This document shows positions 54,617-63,021 of a stretch of 64,000 nt of DNA, in pieces. Every line of letters starts with the position of its first letter. The stretch's first letter is position 1. The notes beneath the pieces were generated by a model. That model was not told the DNA's origin, ran no database searches, and saw only the letters and a program-made list of their open reading frames with translations. The position numbers and the translations under genes are program-made. This DNA is from Microbacterium protaetiae. Its GTDB lineage: Bacteria; Actinomycetota; Actinomycetes; Actinomycetales; Microbacteriaceae. Location: NCBI RefSeq assembly GCF_004135285.1, contig NZ_CP035494.1, forward strand, positions 3,472,001-3,536,000, written 5' to 3'.

Positions 54617-57600
54617 TTGGCGTCCCCCGCATCGCGCCGGGCAGCACGGCGCTCCTCAAGCGTCGGGTGCAGATCGTTGTGCCGTTCCGACCCGTCGGGA
54701 TTTGTTCCACGGTCCTTTCGCCAGTGGACATTCACCTTGGACCGGAGCACGTCGGCGATCACGAACGGACGGATGTTCAAACGAACCCCGTCATCAACGT
54801 CAGGCTCCCACCCGATCGGCTGCTCGGCCATCTCCTTCCACCGGACGTACACGTCATAGGGCGGCTCGCCGCCAAGAATCAGCTGGAGTCTGCGCTGAAG
54901 TTCTTCGGCGGCAGCCAGCCGCGCATCGGCACCTGGACGCTCTGCGCGGGCCTCATGCTTCTGCCGGTCGATCCATGCGCCAAGGACGGTAAAAGTGAGC
55001 TTCTCAAGCGTTGGCCGATCAAGACGGTGGTAGTTGACAATTGCCGAGAACCCGTCCTTCCGGCCATCCCAGATGTGCCACAGGAACGGCCGGTTGTCGA
55101 AGACCTTGACGTGTTGGGTAAAGAACGAGTCGCGTAGCCAGTCCTCCAAGCGCGCGTTCTTGCCACCGGCCGCCGTGACCAGTTGCCGTTCCAACGCGGC
55201 AGACCAACGGTCGCCGTAGGCATCGGCGAGCAGAGCGCGCAGGCGGGTGGTCGCGTCGGCTTCGCCGGGGAGTGATTGCAGGGCAACGATGCCGTCGGCG
55301 TCGACATGCGCGTCGAGCGCGTCGGCGGCCTGGTCCGGCCAGCGATAGCCGAGGAGGCGCGCGACCGCAACCTGGAGAGGTCGGGTCGAGGAGGCGACCT
55401 GACCGTCGAACAGCCACTGCGTTGGGTCGTCGGAGTGAGGAGACGGGAGTCCGTGAGGGTATGACTCTTCAGCAACCTTCTGCCAGTGGTCGCGGTCAAA
55501 CGGCACTTTGACCAGGTAGCCCGAATCAACCATCACCTTGGAATTTATTCGTCTGACGTCGGCGACGTACTCAGGAGAACTCATGTACGCCCACATAGCC
55601 GGGAGGTCTGACTCATTCATCGGGATCACCGGCGCAGTGGCGTGGTTGAACATCTCCCCGCGGTAGATAGTCGCACGGATCGCTGACTGACCTACCAGTA
55701 CTCCAACCTTCCCACGAAGGTGTGGAGGCGTTAGGTTGGTCGCCTTGGCTTCGACAAGTTCGGCGCCCCCGCCATTCCACCGAAGCAGATATTCACGGCC
55801 AGTGTACGGGCCGGTCGAGAGTGGCGATGTCACGTACCGCTCCCAAACTGCGGGCGAACCAGAGACCTCCCAAAAGTGGAGGACGAAGCGTCCCGAGTCC
55901 CGAGTCACGAGGCCATGCCAACTGGCTGCGCGGCTCGACAGGAGACTCTTGCCAAGCGCGCTCGCGTCGAGCACCGATCCCGGGTGCTTGCGGACCTCGG
56001 CAAAAGCGACCAAGTCAAAGTCACCAACCCTGAGCACTTCGGCTTTGGCATCTACCGATCTTGGCTGGCGTGCATCAACGAACATCATGTCGTTCTGAGG
56101 GCGCGCGGAGAGCAGCACCAGAGCAGACTGCACGACTTGGCCAGTGATCGTCTGGAATGCGCCCGGTCCAAGCGGAGCCACTACGTTCCATCCGGCGTGA
56201 TTGAGCAGGTGCACGCGAAGTGAGCTGAAGGACTTGAGGAAGAGCCAATTCATCGGCATAACGGCCGCGATGGTGCCGCTCTCTCCGGGGAGGTACCGCT
56301 CAAGCATTGCCGTCGCAAGCTCCGTGCTTGATCGCGGGAAGCGGTCAGCGATGAACTCGGCCGTGGCCTCGTCCATCCGTTGTGTGCTCAGGTATGGAGG
56401 ATTGGTGGCTACCAGGGTGTAGTCGCGGCCAAGCAGACCTGCCGCATGTATGACATCCTCGGCAGCATGCCCGAGAACCGTCGTGTCCTGCCGCTCTACT
56501 CGGAGGGCTGTCGCGAGCAGGCTGCGCACTCGCTCTGCCGACACCCCGATAGTAAGGTCGCGCCCGAATAGCCCATCGCGCTGCTCCGTGGGCCGCGGGT
56601 CAAGCAGTGACCCCAAGCTGTCGGCGTTACGGAACAGCGAATGGAGGCCGCGCATAGCCTTGCGTAGTTCGTCGTCATCGCCCGCGAGCGATTCCCACTC
56701 CTGCGAAGCCCCGCGGACAGGCACACCAGAGCATGCAATCTGCGGAGCAGGAAGTTCACGGAACCCACCCTGCTTCCACGCCTCCAGCGCCACGTTGAAA
56801 GTCGCGATCTGAGTGCAGCGCGGGTCCAGTTCGAGCCCGTGGAGGTTGTCGCGGAGGACCGCATCTTGTGCCTCGGCCGGCGTGAGGCCCTCCTCCTCGG
56901 CGCGCATGCGCCAGAGCATGCCGAACATCGCGACAAGGAAGTGACCGGAGCCGCAGCAGGGGTCCATCACCGTCACGTCGGCAGCACGATCGGGCCAGTC
57001 GCTGAACGAACCGGCGGCAGGAGTGCCATCCTCATTGCGGCGGAGATACTCCCAGCCGTCAAGCAGAGCAGATTCGGGGTGACGTGCGGCCCACCATGCT
57101 CCGAGCGAGTTCTCGAGCAGGAATCGAACCATGTAGTTCTCGGTGAAGAGCTGTGTGACGGGCGAGAGGTCGGCCCCGCCGATCTTGGCGCCTGACTCGT
57201 TGACGCGCTTCTTCTCGGCCGTCTGCCAGAACTGGTAGACCCAGCCAAGCGCGTCCTCCGTCGTGAAAACCTCGGACGGAATGTCAAGAAGGAGGCGCTC
57301 CAGCGCACTACGGTGTTCGGCTGCGAACTGGACTTGTACCGCGGGGTCGGTGAGGCGGAACACGCCGGGCAGAATCTCTGAGGCGAACCGCGCGGCAACG
57401 GCCCAGGCATCCGGCTCGCCAAGGTCAGACGCGAGATCGCTGCAGTCTTCCAATGACAACGGGATATCGCGGTAATCCGGATGCCGGAGCAGGCCATTGA
57501 CTTCCAGGAAGCGCGCGAACAGCAAGCGATGCCACTGCTCGTAGGCAACGTCGTGCACCAGGTTGGTGAGCGGTGCACCTGCGCATGCGGTGTCATCGCC

Positions 57601-57804
57601 GAGCTGCCGTGCTTTGTCGCGGAGCGCGAGCCGGAGCTTGTTCTGCTCGTCACTCAGGTAGCCCGGACGGCTCGGCTCGGCAACCGCGAGAGCGCGCAGA
57701 GCATCCTCGGCTGCGCGTTGTGCAGCCTCGCGGGCGCGCTGCGTCTGGGCATCTAGAAAGCGTCGTTGGTCGAAGTTGAGGACTTTCGTCGTTTCTGTCG
57801 TCAT
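54613..57804 (-). CDS. pglX: PglX, BREX adenine-specific DNA methyltransferase
   Basis: A 1063-residue class I methyltransferase. AdoMet motif VMDPCCGSGHFLVAMFGML and catalytic NPPY in LVATNPPYLSTQRM identify an N6-adenine enzyme. The N-terminal helical part and C-terminal target-recognition part are both present at normal length. PglX methylates one strand of a non-palindromic 5-7-base site in the host, which marks self DNA. It starts one base after the brxC stop. Confidence 0.95.
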   Translation of the reverse strand: MTTETTKVLNFDQRRFLDAQTQRAREAAQRAAEDALRALAVAEPSRPGYLSDEQNKLRLALRDKARQLGDDTACAGAPLTNLVHDVAYEQWHRLLFARFLEVNGLLRHPDYRDIPLSLEDCSDLASDLGEPDAWAVAARFASEILPGVFRLTDPAVQVQFAAEHRSALERLLLDIPSEVFTTEDALGWVYQFWQTAEKKRVNESGAKIGGADLSPVTQLFTENYMVRFLLENSLGAWWAARHPESALLDGWEYLRRNEDGTPAAGSFSDWPDRAADVTVMDPCCGSGHFLVAMFGMLWRMRAEEEGLTPAEAQDAVLRDNLHGLELDPRCTQIATFNVALEAWKQGGFRELPAPQIACSGVPVRGASQEWESLAGDDDELRKAMRGLHSLFRNADSLGSLLDPRPTEQRDGLFGRDLTIGVSAERVRSLLATALRVERQDTTVLGHAAEDVIHAAGLLGRDYTLVATNPPYLSTQRMDEATAEFIADRFPRSSTELATAMLERYLPGESGTIAAVMPMNWLFLKSFSSLRVHLLNHAGWNVVAPLGPGAFQTITGQVVQSALVLLSARPQNDMMFVDARQPRSVDAKAEVLRVGDFDLVAFAEVRKHPGSVLDASALGKSLLSSRAASWHGLVTRDSGRFVLHFWEVSGSPAVWERYVTSPLSTGPYTGREYLLRWNGGGAELVEAKATNLTPPHLRGKVGVLVGQSAIRATIYRGEMFNHATAPVIPMNESDLPAMWAYMSSPEYVADVRRINSKVMVDSGYLVKVPFDRDHWQKVAEESYPHGLPSPHSDDPTQWLFDGQVASSTRPLQVAVARLLGYRWPDQAADALDAHVDADGIVALQSLPGEADATTRLRALLADAYGDRWSAALERQLVTAAGGKNARLEDWLRDSFFTQHVKVFDNRPFLWHIWDGRKDGFSAIVNYHRLDRPTLEKLTFTVLGAWIDRQKHEARAERPGADARLAAAEELQRRLQLILGGEPPYDVYVRWKEMAEQPIGWEPDVDDGVRLNIRPFVIADVLRSKVNVHWRKDRGTNPDGSERHNDLHPTLEERRAARRDAGDAK

Positions 57805-57805
57805 G

Positions 57806-60800
57806 TCAGCCCTTCACCACCACGGTGTCGCTACCGTTGTTCAGGGCGTCGAGAAGCTGCATCCGCAGGGCCGTGATGTAGCGCTCGACCTCGTCGGCGC
57901 TGCTCAGGCTCGCCGTCGAAACCCGCACTGTGGCCGTCTTGGCCGCAGGTGTCGTGAGGTGAATGGCCGCTTCCAGCGCCCGCGAAGCCCGTTGCGGGAT
58001 GGCGTCGAGTTCAGCGGTCCACCCCTGGAGCGGGCGAGTCTGCGCCGCACTCAGGACGGCAGCAGCATCTGCAAGGTTGGGCTCCGCCTCGATGCCGAGA
58101 TGATGTTCCGTGAGGAGCGCCTCGCGCTGCGCTTCGTCGAGAGCCGTCCATGCTGGCTGCTGTTCGAGGCTGGCGACAGCCGTCGCGCGGGCGTCGCGCA
58201 ACGCAACTGCCGCTTCGTGGATGGCATCGCGGAGCGCCTCGGCGAGTTCCTTCACGATCGGGGCGACTGGATCGGCCTCGGTGAGGAGATCACGGCTCGC
58301 GGCCAGTGCGTCGAGCCGCTCACGGGCCGCCGCGGCGGGCTCCAGCTCCGTGGCCGAGGATGCAAGCGAACGCGCCAGTTCGAGCGAGGGTGTGCGACTC
58401 TTGAGCCTACGTTCCAGGTCTCCGAGTTGGTCGTTGAAACTCGTGAGGTCACTCTTCGCTGCCAGCAGGGCGTGCACGCGGTCGTTTCCCGACGAGTCCA
58501 CGATCGCCTGGATGCTGCCTGGCACTGTGATGTCAGGCAGCGGAGCAGGCCCGCTAACGCCTTTCGCGCGGTCGACGAGCGACTGGACGGCCTGATCGAC
58601 GGCCGAGACGAGTCCGTCGTTGTCGGTCAGGAAGCCGAGGTTGCTCAGCAACTGGCGGGCTTGGATCTTCTCGGCGGGCTTGAGCACCGTGACCTCGCGG
58701 CGGAGGTGGACGTTGCCGAGGCGGGTCTGCTTGAGTACATCGGCCGTGGTCGCGTCGCTCCCGTTGAGCGTCGCACGGATCACTCCTGTGTCTAGGAGCA
58801 CGCCGAGGGAGGCCATGAGTGCGTCGCGCGGCCAGCCGAGCGGCTTCGATGTCACGGCCTTCTCGACCTCACTCGCGGACGTGCCTGCCGGGCCGACGTG
58901 GCCGAGAATCTCTTTGACGACGGGATGCTGCTCTGGGTCGGCATCGAACTGGAGCACCTTCAGCGCGTCAGCTGCCGACCCGTTCTTCACTCGGTCCCTA
59001 ACCATCGACCACCGGTTGTCGTCAGCCTCGGAGAACCGCGGGAACAGGCGGGTCGCGGCAGACTGCGCGCCGGCTTCGATGCGTTCGCGCAGTGAGAGCC
59101 CGTTCGGGGCCGTGCCGCCCCCGAGGAGCACGTTCGCCTTGGAGATCACGTCACGAACATGGGCATTCACCTGGTCCGTCGCCCGGTTGAGGCGGGTTTG
59201 CATCGCGCTTCGGGCCTGCTTGCCCTCATCATCCTGCGGGATTCCCTGCTGGTCGATCACTCTCTGCGCGGCGAGCTTGTTACGGACTGCCGCTACGAAC
59301 GCCGGAGCCTGGAGTCGGGGAAGGTGGACGAGCACGATCGGCGAGTCAACTCCGAGGCTGCGCGCGGCCTCGTCGAACTGCTTCGCGGTTATACCCTCGT
59401 CCCACTCGGAGCGCAGCCACACCGGGATCGCATCCGATTCCGGCGGAAGCGAGGCGTCGGCGTGCAGCGCGAGCTTGCGGGATTCCTTGGCACGACCCTG
59501 CTGGATCGAAGCGGGTATCGACCGTCCGACCTCAGTGAGCAACAGCGAATCACGATCTGTGCTTACCTCACTGTCCGTGACTTGAGCGTGGTGCCTGCGG
59601 AATGCCTCGTCCCACTCGCGGCCCGCCTTAGTTTGAAGGCGGAACTCCTCGCCATCCTGCTGAATGACGCCCTCTTCGGCGAGCGCTTCGAGCACCGCAG
59701 GCACCTGCTGCCGGAGCCGGTCCCCGTCGTGGGCGAGGTCCTCGACGAGGAGGTCGACGAGATGGTCTGCCGTCGCGCGGACGCCGATGTCGCCGTGGCC
59801 CGATGTAGGGAGCAGACCAATGAGGTGGATCAGGCCGAGGATGCGGCCGCGCAGGGGGTCCTTCTGCCCCTGCTCGTGGATGAGCGTCTGCGTCTCCTTA
59901 AGAAGAAGGCCCGCGCCGTTAAGGTCTTCGTTCTTCTGCGAGTAGAGGAAATCGGCGCCGACCACAGTGCCGACCGACTGGGGAGCGACTTTGCGGTTCG
60001 CCTCATGCACGATGCGGAGCTGGGAGCGTAGCTGACCGGCGCGGCCAGCGTCGGCCTGGCGGAGCACGCTCTCCCAGAAACGACGACGCAACGGGAGCAA
60101 CGGGTAGTCCTCAGCGAGGTCCTTGTCATCCGCCGCGGTGTGTTGAATCCTGCTGCCGATGAGTTGGCGGGAAATCTGCCCGGAAACCGACGCCAACGTG
60201 GCGTCAAGAGCAGGCTTCTTAGCGGGTTCTTTGCTGAGGAGCACACGGCGGACAACGGCGTCGACGTCCTGGTTCTTGAGCACGACCTTGACGGTGAAAC
60301 GGTCCTGAATCTTCTGAAGCGTCGAATCAGCCGTCAACTCTTGCTGGCCCGTAGCTACAAGCAGCACCCGACCGTTCAGTTCGCGCGACACAGACTCAAC
60401 GAGGTTCTGCACCTCCATCGCTCGGCCGCCGTCACTGCTGATGTACTGCTGCACCTCGTCGAGGACGATCAGCGACGGCGGGATCTGGCCATTGCCGACG
60501 TACTCAAGAATTTTCTTGAGCAGCGCGATCGTCTCGTCCGTGGAGAACGAGCGGGTATCGGGCGGGAACTGGCTGCGCAGCGCGGCGCGCACGTCCTTGG
60601 CTGACGCGGCAAACTGCGGGTCGGCTGCAAGGATCGCGTTCGCGAGCAGCGTGCTGAGGTTGTACTCGCCCAGTTCCTCGACGAGGTCGCCGCCGTTGGT
60701 CGCGACGTGATCGCGAACAGCGTCGAGGTGCCCGTTCCCCGCGAGCCACAGCGCAACCTGGGCGGGAGCGACACGCGTCGGCAGTCCTGCCGCGCCGAGG

Positions 60801-61264
60801 ACGATCGAGAGAAACACCGAGTTGAGGGTGTCGCCGCTGCGATCGAGTGCACCTGCTGCCGCCCACGGTGCGGCACCGTCGCGGCGGCCGAGAGTTGTCA
60901 GCTCCGTCAACTGGTCGTGGATGCCCTGGGGGATGTTCGTCAGACCGCGCGCGGTCGCACCGTTCGGAAACCTAGTATCGGCCCACAGGTGCTGGAGTAC
61001 TCGAACGAGGTGGGACTTACCGCTGCCATAGAAGCCCGACACCCACACAGCGGGCTGCGTCGTTCGATTCCGATGTCCGGTGTAGGAATCGAGGATGCGC
61101 TGGAGGCCGTGCTCGTACTCGCCCTCGCAGACGAAGCTCTCCAGCTCGTACTTGAGGACGTCCCACTGGTTGGAGTCCTCGGGACGGTCCACATTGGTTA
61201 CGCCGTCGTTCGGAATCTCGAAGCTGAGTGGAGGCCGGACGAAGAGGTCATTGTTGGTCGTCAC
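57806..61264 (-). CDS. brxC: BrxC, BREX P-loop ATPase
   Basis: A 1152-residue ATPase with Walker A WVSGFYGSGKSHLVRVLQHL near residue 75 and Walker B PSLIVLDEVQQYISSDGG. The C-terminal 500 residues are helical with coiled-coil-like stretches. BrxC (PglY-like) is the large ATPase required for BREX defence. The start at ATG 61264 overlaps the brxB stop by four bases. Confidence 0.94.
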   Translation of the reverse strand: MTTNNDLFVRPPLSFEIPNDGVTNVDRPEDSNQWDVLKYELESFVCEGEYEHGLQRILDSYTGHRNRTTQPAVWVSGFYGSGKSHLVRVLQHLWADTRFPNGATARGLTNIPQGIHDQLTELTTLGRRDGAAPWAAAGALDRSGDTLNSVFLSIVLGAAGLPTRVAPAQVALWLAGNGHLDAVRDHVATNGGDLVEELGEYNLSTLLANAILAADPQFAASAKDVRAALRSQFPPDTRSFSTDETIALLKKILEYVGNGQIPPSLIVLDEVQQYISSDGGRAMEVQNLVESVSRELNGRVLLVATGQQELTADSTLQKIQDRFTVKVVLKNQDVDAVVRRVLLSKEPAKKPALDATLASVSGQISRQLIGSRIQHTAADDKDLAEDYPLLPLRRRFWESVLRQADAGRAGQLRSQLRIVHEANRKVAPQSVGTVVGADFLYSQKNEDLNGAGLLLKETQTLIHEQGQKDPLRGRILGLIHLIGLLPTSGHGDIGVRATADHLVDLLVEDLAHDGDRLRQQVPAVLEALAEEGVIQQDGEEFRLQTKAGREWDEAFRRHHAQVTDSEVSTDRDSLLLTEVGRSIPASIQQGRAKESRKLALHADASLPPESDAIPVWLRSEWDEGITAKQFDEAARSLGVDSPIVLVHLPRLQAPAFVAAVRNKLAAQRVIDQQGIPQDDEGKQARSAMQTRLNRATDQVNAHVRDVISKANVLLGGGTAPNGLSLRERIEAGAQSAATRLFPRFSEADDNRWSMVRDRVKNGSAADALKVLQFDADPEQHPVVKEILGHVGPAGTSASEVEKAVTSKPLGWPRDALMASLGVLLDTGVIRATLNGSDATTADVLKQTRLGNVHLRREVTVLKPAEKIQARQLLSNLGFLTDNDGLVSAVDQAVQSLVDRAKGVSGPAPLPDITVPGSIQAIVDSSGNDRVHALLAAKSDLTSFNDQLGDLERRLKSRTPSLELARSLASSATELEPAAAARERLDALAASRDLLTEADPVAPIVKELAEALRDAIHEAAVALRDARATAVASLEQQPAWTALDEAQREALLTEHHLGIEAEPNLADAAAVLSAAQTRPLQGWTAELDAIPQRASRALEAAIHLTTPAAKTATVRVSTASLSSADEVERYITALRMQLLDALNNGSDTVVVKG

Positions 61265-61818
61265 GCGATGTCCTTCTGTGGATCGATGACACGGGCGCGG
61301 TAGTTGAACCCATCGCGCGCGTCGAGCAAGCGGAATGAATGAGTCTCCGGGTCGTGAAGCCCGGGGAAGAGAACGAGAAGGCGTCCGGTGACCGCGGAGT
61401 CAACGGACTTGATTACGCTCGATGCTCGCAGGAACGGGAAGATCGAGCCGATGCCAACGAGTGCCACGACAGCGTTTTCAGGTGCCGTTTCGAGAGCCTG
61501 GCGGATGCGCGCGACAAGCGCTGTCTCAAACTGATCCAGGATCGACTGAGTGAGGTCGCTCGGGTCCTCGTAGAACGCTTCCGCATGCCGGTGAGCGGAC
61601 AGCCAGCGCCCGAAGTCGTCGGTGACGTCGAGTACAGCCCAGACGCGGCCGGCCTGGGTAGTCGCCAACTCGATGCTCGGCAGAGCGTGCCGCATTTGGC
61701 GTTCCAGGTCGGGCGGGTAGACGAGCATCCAGACGCGCTCACCGCCCGAGACATTGTCCTTCCACGCCAGCGGCAACTCGGCCTTGTAGGCGTCGACGAG
61801 ATCGGAGACGCGGCTCAT
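61261..61818 (-). CDS. brxB: BrxB (DUF1788)
   Basis: A 185-residue protein. The C-terminal GRLLVLFPGLHDPETHSFRL then LLDARDGFNYRARVI is the DUF1788/BrxB signature. Its role in BREX is structural or regulatory and not known in detail. Presence of BrxB separates type 1 from type 2 BREX. It overlaps brxA and brxC by four bases each. Confidence 0.9.
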   Translation of the reverse strand: MSRVSDLVDAYKAELPLAWKDNVSGGERVWMLVYPPDLERQMRHALPSIELATTQAGRVWAVLDVTDDFGRWLSAHRHAEAFYEDPSDLTQSILDQFETALVARIRQALETAPENAVVALVGIGSIFPFLRASSVIKSVDSAVTGRLLVLFPGLHDPETHSFRLLDARDGFNYRARVIDPQKDIA

Positions 61819-62570
61819 GCGACGCCGCCGAAAGTCGGGAAGGACACATCCACCACGTTGCCCGCAACGAGCAAGTCAAGGAGGCCTTGGGTGTGCGCGT
61901 CACGCAGTGCCTCCAACGTGCGGCCAGGGGCCAGCCCCAGAATCTGCGACCAGGGGTTGTCGAGCACGCCGAGGCCACGCCCGCCGGCGAGGTGACCGAG
62001 GTAGGCCGCATACGCGATGGCAACCGGGCGGGCCTCCACCTCAGTGCGCACCTTCTTGGCGCGACCGGCGAGATGACCGGTCTGGGTCCAACAGGCCCCG
62101 GTATTGCGCCCAGTCTTTCCAAGGGTTGACTCCGACATCTCGTTGCCGAACTGCGCGGCGACCGCGGCGGTGAGGTCTGCCGATGTCACGCCCGATCCCA
62201 CTGGGAGGTCCGCGACCGCGGCGAACGAGGCGCGGAGCACCTCGTCGCGGGTGAAAGCCAGCAGCCCCGCAAGGAGTGGCTGTGCCGCGGGGTCGATGTC
62301 CCAGAGGGACCGCAAGGCCGCGAATTCCACGCGCCCCGGATCAAGGAAGTACAGCTCGCGCAGGTGGCGGAACGAACGCTGCCGCCCGGCCAAAGTTGGC
62401 CGTCCGAGGATGTTGTCTTCGACCACTGCTTGGCGGTACTGGTCGGCAGACGCATCGGATGGCACTTCGCGGAGGAGCTCCACCAGGTGGGGAATGCCAA
62501 TCGTATGGCTGGCGGTCGTCCGCAACGTGGCGAGCGTGAAGTCGCTCCCAGCGACATGTGAACTCGTCAT
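61815..62570 (-). CDS. brxA: BrxA-like (DUF1819) protein
   Basis: A 251-residue protein. Seen are an N-terminal ETLRTTAS-like helix, the region RHLRELYFLDPGRVEFAALR, LLAGLLAFTRDEVLRASF and a winged-helix-like TAAVAAQFGNEMSESTLGKT ending in a long helix pair. This fits the small BrxA protein (DUF1819) expected in front of brxB, which binds DNA in studied cases. The call depends partly on gene order. GGAAGGAGG lies 11 bases upstream of ATG 62570. Confidence 0.78.
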   Translation of the reverse strand: MTSSHVAGSDFTLATLRTTASHTIGIPHLVELLREVPSDASADQYRQAVVEDNILGRPTLAGRQRSFRHLRELYFLDPGRVEFAALRSLWDIDPAAQPLLAGLLAFTRDEVLRASFAAVADLPVGSGVTSADLTAAVAAQFGNEMSESTLGKTGRNTGACWTQTGHLAGRAKKVRTEVEARPVAIAYAAYLGHLAGGRGLGVLDNPWSQILGLAPGRTLEALRDAHTQGLLDLLVAGNVVDVSFPTFGGVA

Positions 62571-62701
62571 CTCTCGGTCGTCCTCCTTCCGGTCGCGCGC
62601 ATCGAGTCACGCACCCGGAGCGGGGCGTTGCGAATCTCGCTCACGATGGGCTTCATCGCAGGTTCGATCTCAGCAGAAACCTCTGACATTCGAGCCTTCA
62701 T
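62567..62701 (-). CDS. 44-codon ORF coupled to brxA, unrecognised
   Basis: ATG 62701 overlaps the stop of the HTH gene (ATGA), and its own stop at 62567 overlaps the brxA start (ATGA). The product is 44 residues: MKARMSEVSAEIEPAMKPIV followed by a basic second half (RNAPLRVRDSMRATGRRTTER). It looks like one amphipathic helix plus a basic tail; no family is recognised. Being locked between two coupled genes at both ends makes translation likely. The alternative is a chance spacer, since the frame stays open upstream as a shadow of the HTH gene. Confidence 0.55.
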   Translation of the reverse strand: MKARMSEVSAEIEPAMKPIVSEIRNAPLRVRDSMRATGRRTTER

Positions 62702-62886
62702 GGGGTGTCGTCTCCTGCGGCGCCGCCTCGTCGCACCCAGTCGTCGATCTCGCTGGCTTGGAACTTCCAGAGGCGTCCGACCTTGTGGGCGGGCATGGCC
62801 TTCTCGGCGATCCAGGTGTAGACGGTGTCTTTGGTGACCCCGAGGTGGGCGGCGATGTCGTCTGCGGACAGCCACGGCTCAGCCAC
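62698..62886 (-). CDS. Excisionase-type HTH regulator in front of BREX
   Basis: A 62-residue protein: PWLSADDIAAHLGVTKDTVY then TWIAEKAMPAHKVGRLWKF and EIDDWV, a MerR/excisionase-like winged HTH (HTH_17 type). The start is placed at GTG 62886, which has GGGAGG six bases upstream; ATG 62907 lacks a ribosome site. As the first gene of the operon it is a likely transcription regulator of BREX; it could also be the excisionase of the mobile element. Confidence 0.85.
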   Translation of the reverse strand: MAEPWLSADDIAAHLGVTKDTVYTWIAEKAMPAHKVGRLWKFQASEIDDWVRRGGAAGDDTP

Positions 62887-62907
62887 GTTGGTCCTCCCTC
62901 GCTCCAT

Positions 62908-62937
62908 GGCCTAGGCAGGCCAACACTCACGATGATA
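62908..62937 (-). promoter_or_regulatory. Possible BREX promoter and operator
   Basis: On the minus strand TATCAT (62937-62932) is a fair -10 box about 46 bases before the HTH gene. Just downstream, GGCCT-AGGC-AGGCC (62908-62921) is a 5-bp inverted repeat that could be bound by the HTH protein. A -35 box is not clear. Confidence 0.3.
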
Positions 62938-63021
62938 CCGGCGGAGGTACGGCTTGAGTTGGGTTTCTCCGGGCGTGGCCGAACGCGATGGGTGCCGAGG
63001 GTGGTCGCTCCGTTCTGCCGA

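Noticed and set aside
48243..62886. Type 2 BREX (Pgl) system
   Set aside because: BrxB and BrxL are present and PglW, a kinase typical of type 2, is not seen, so type 1 fits better.
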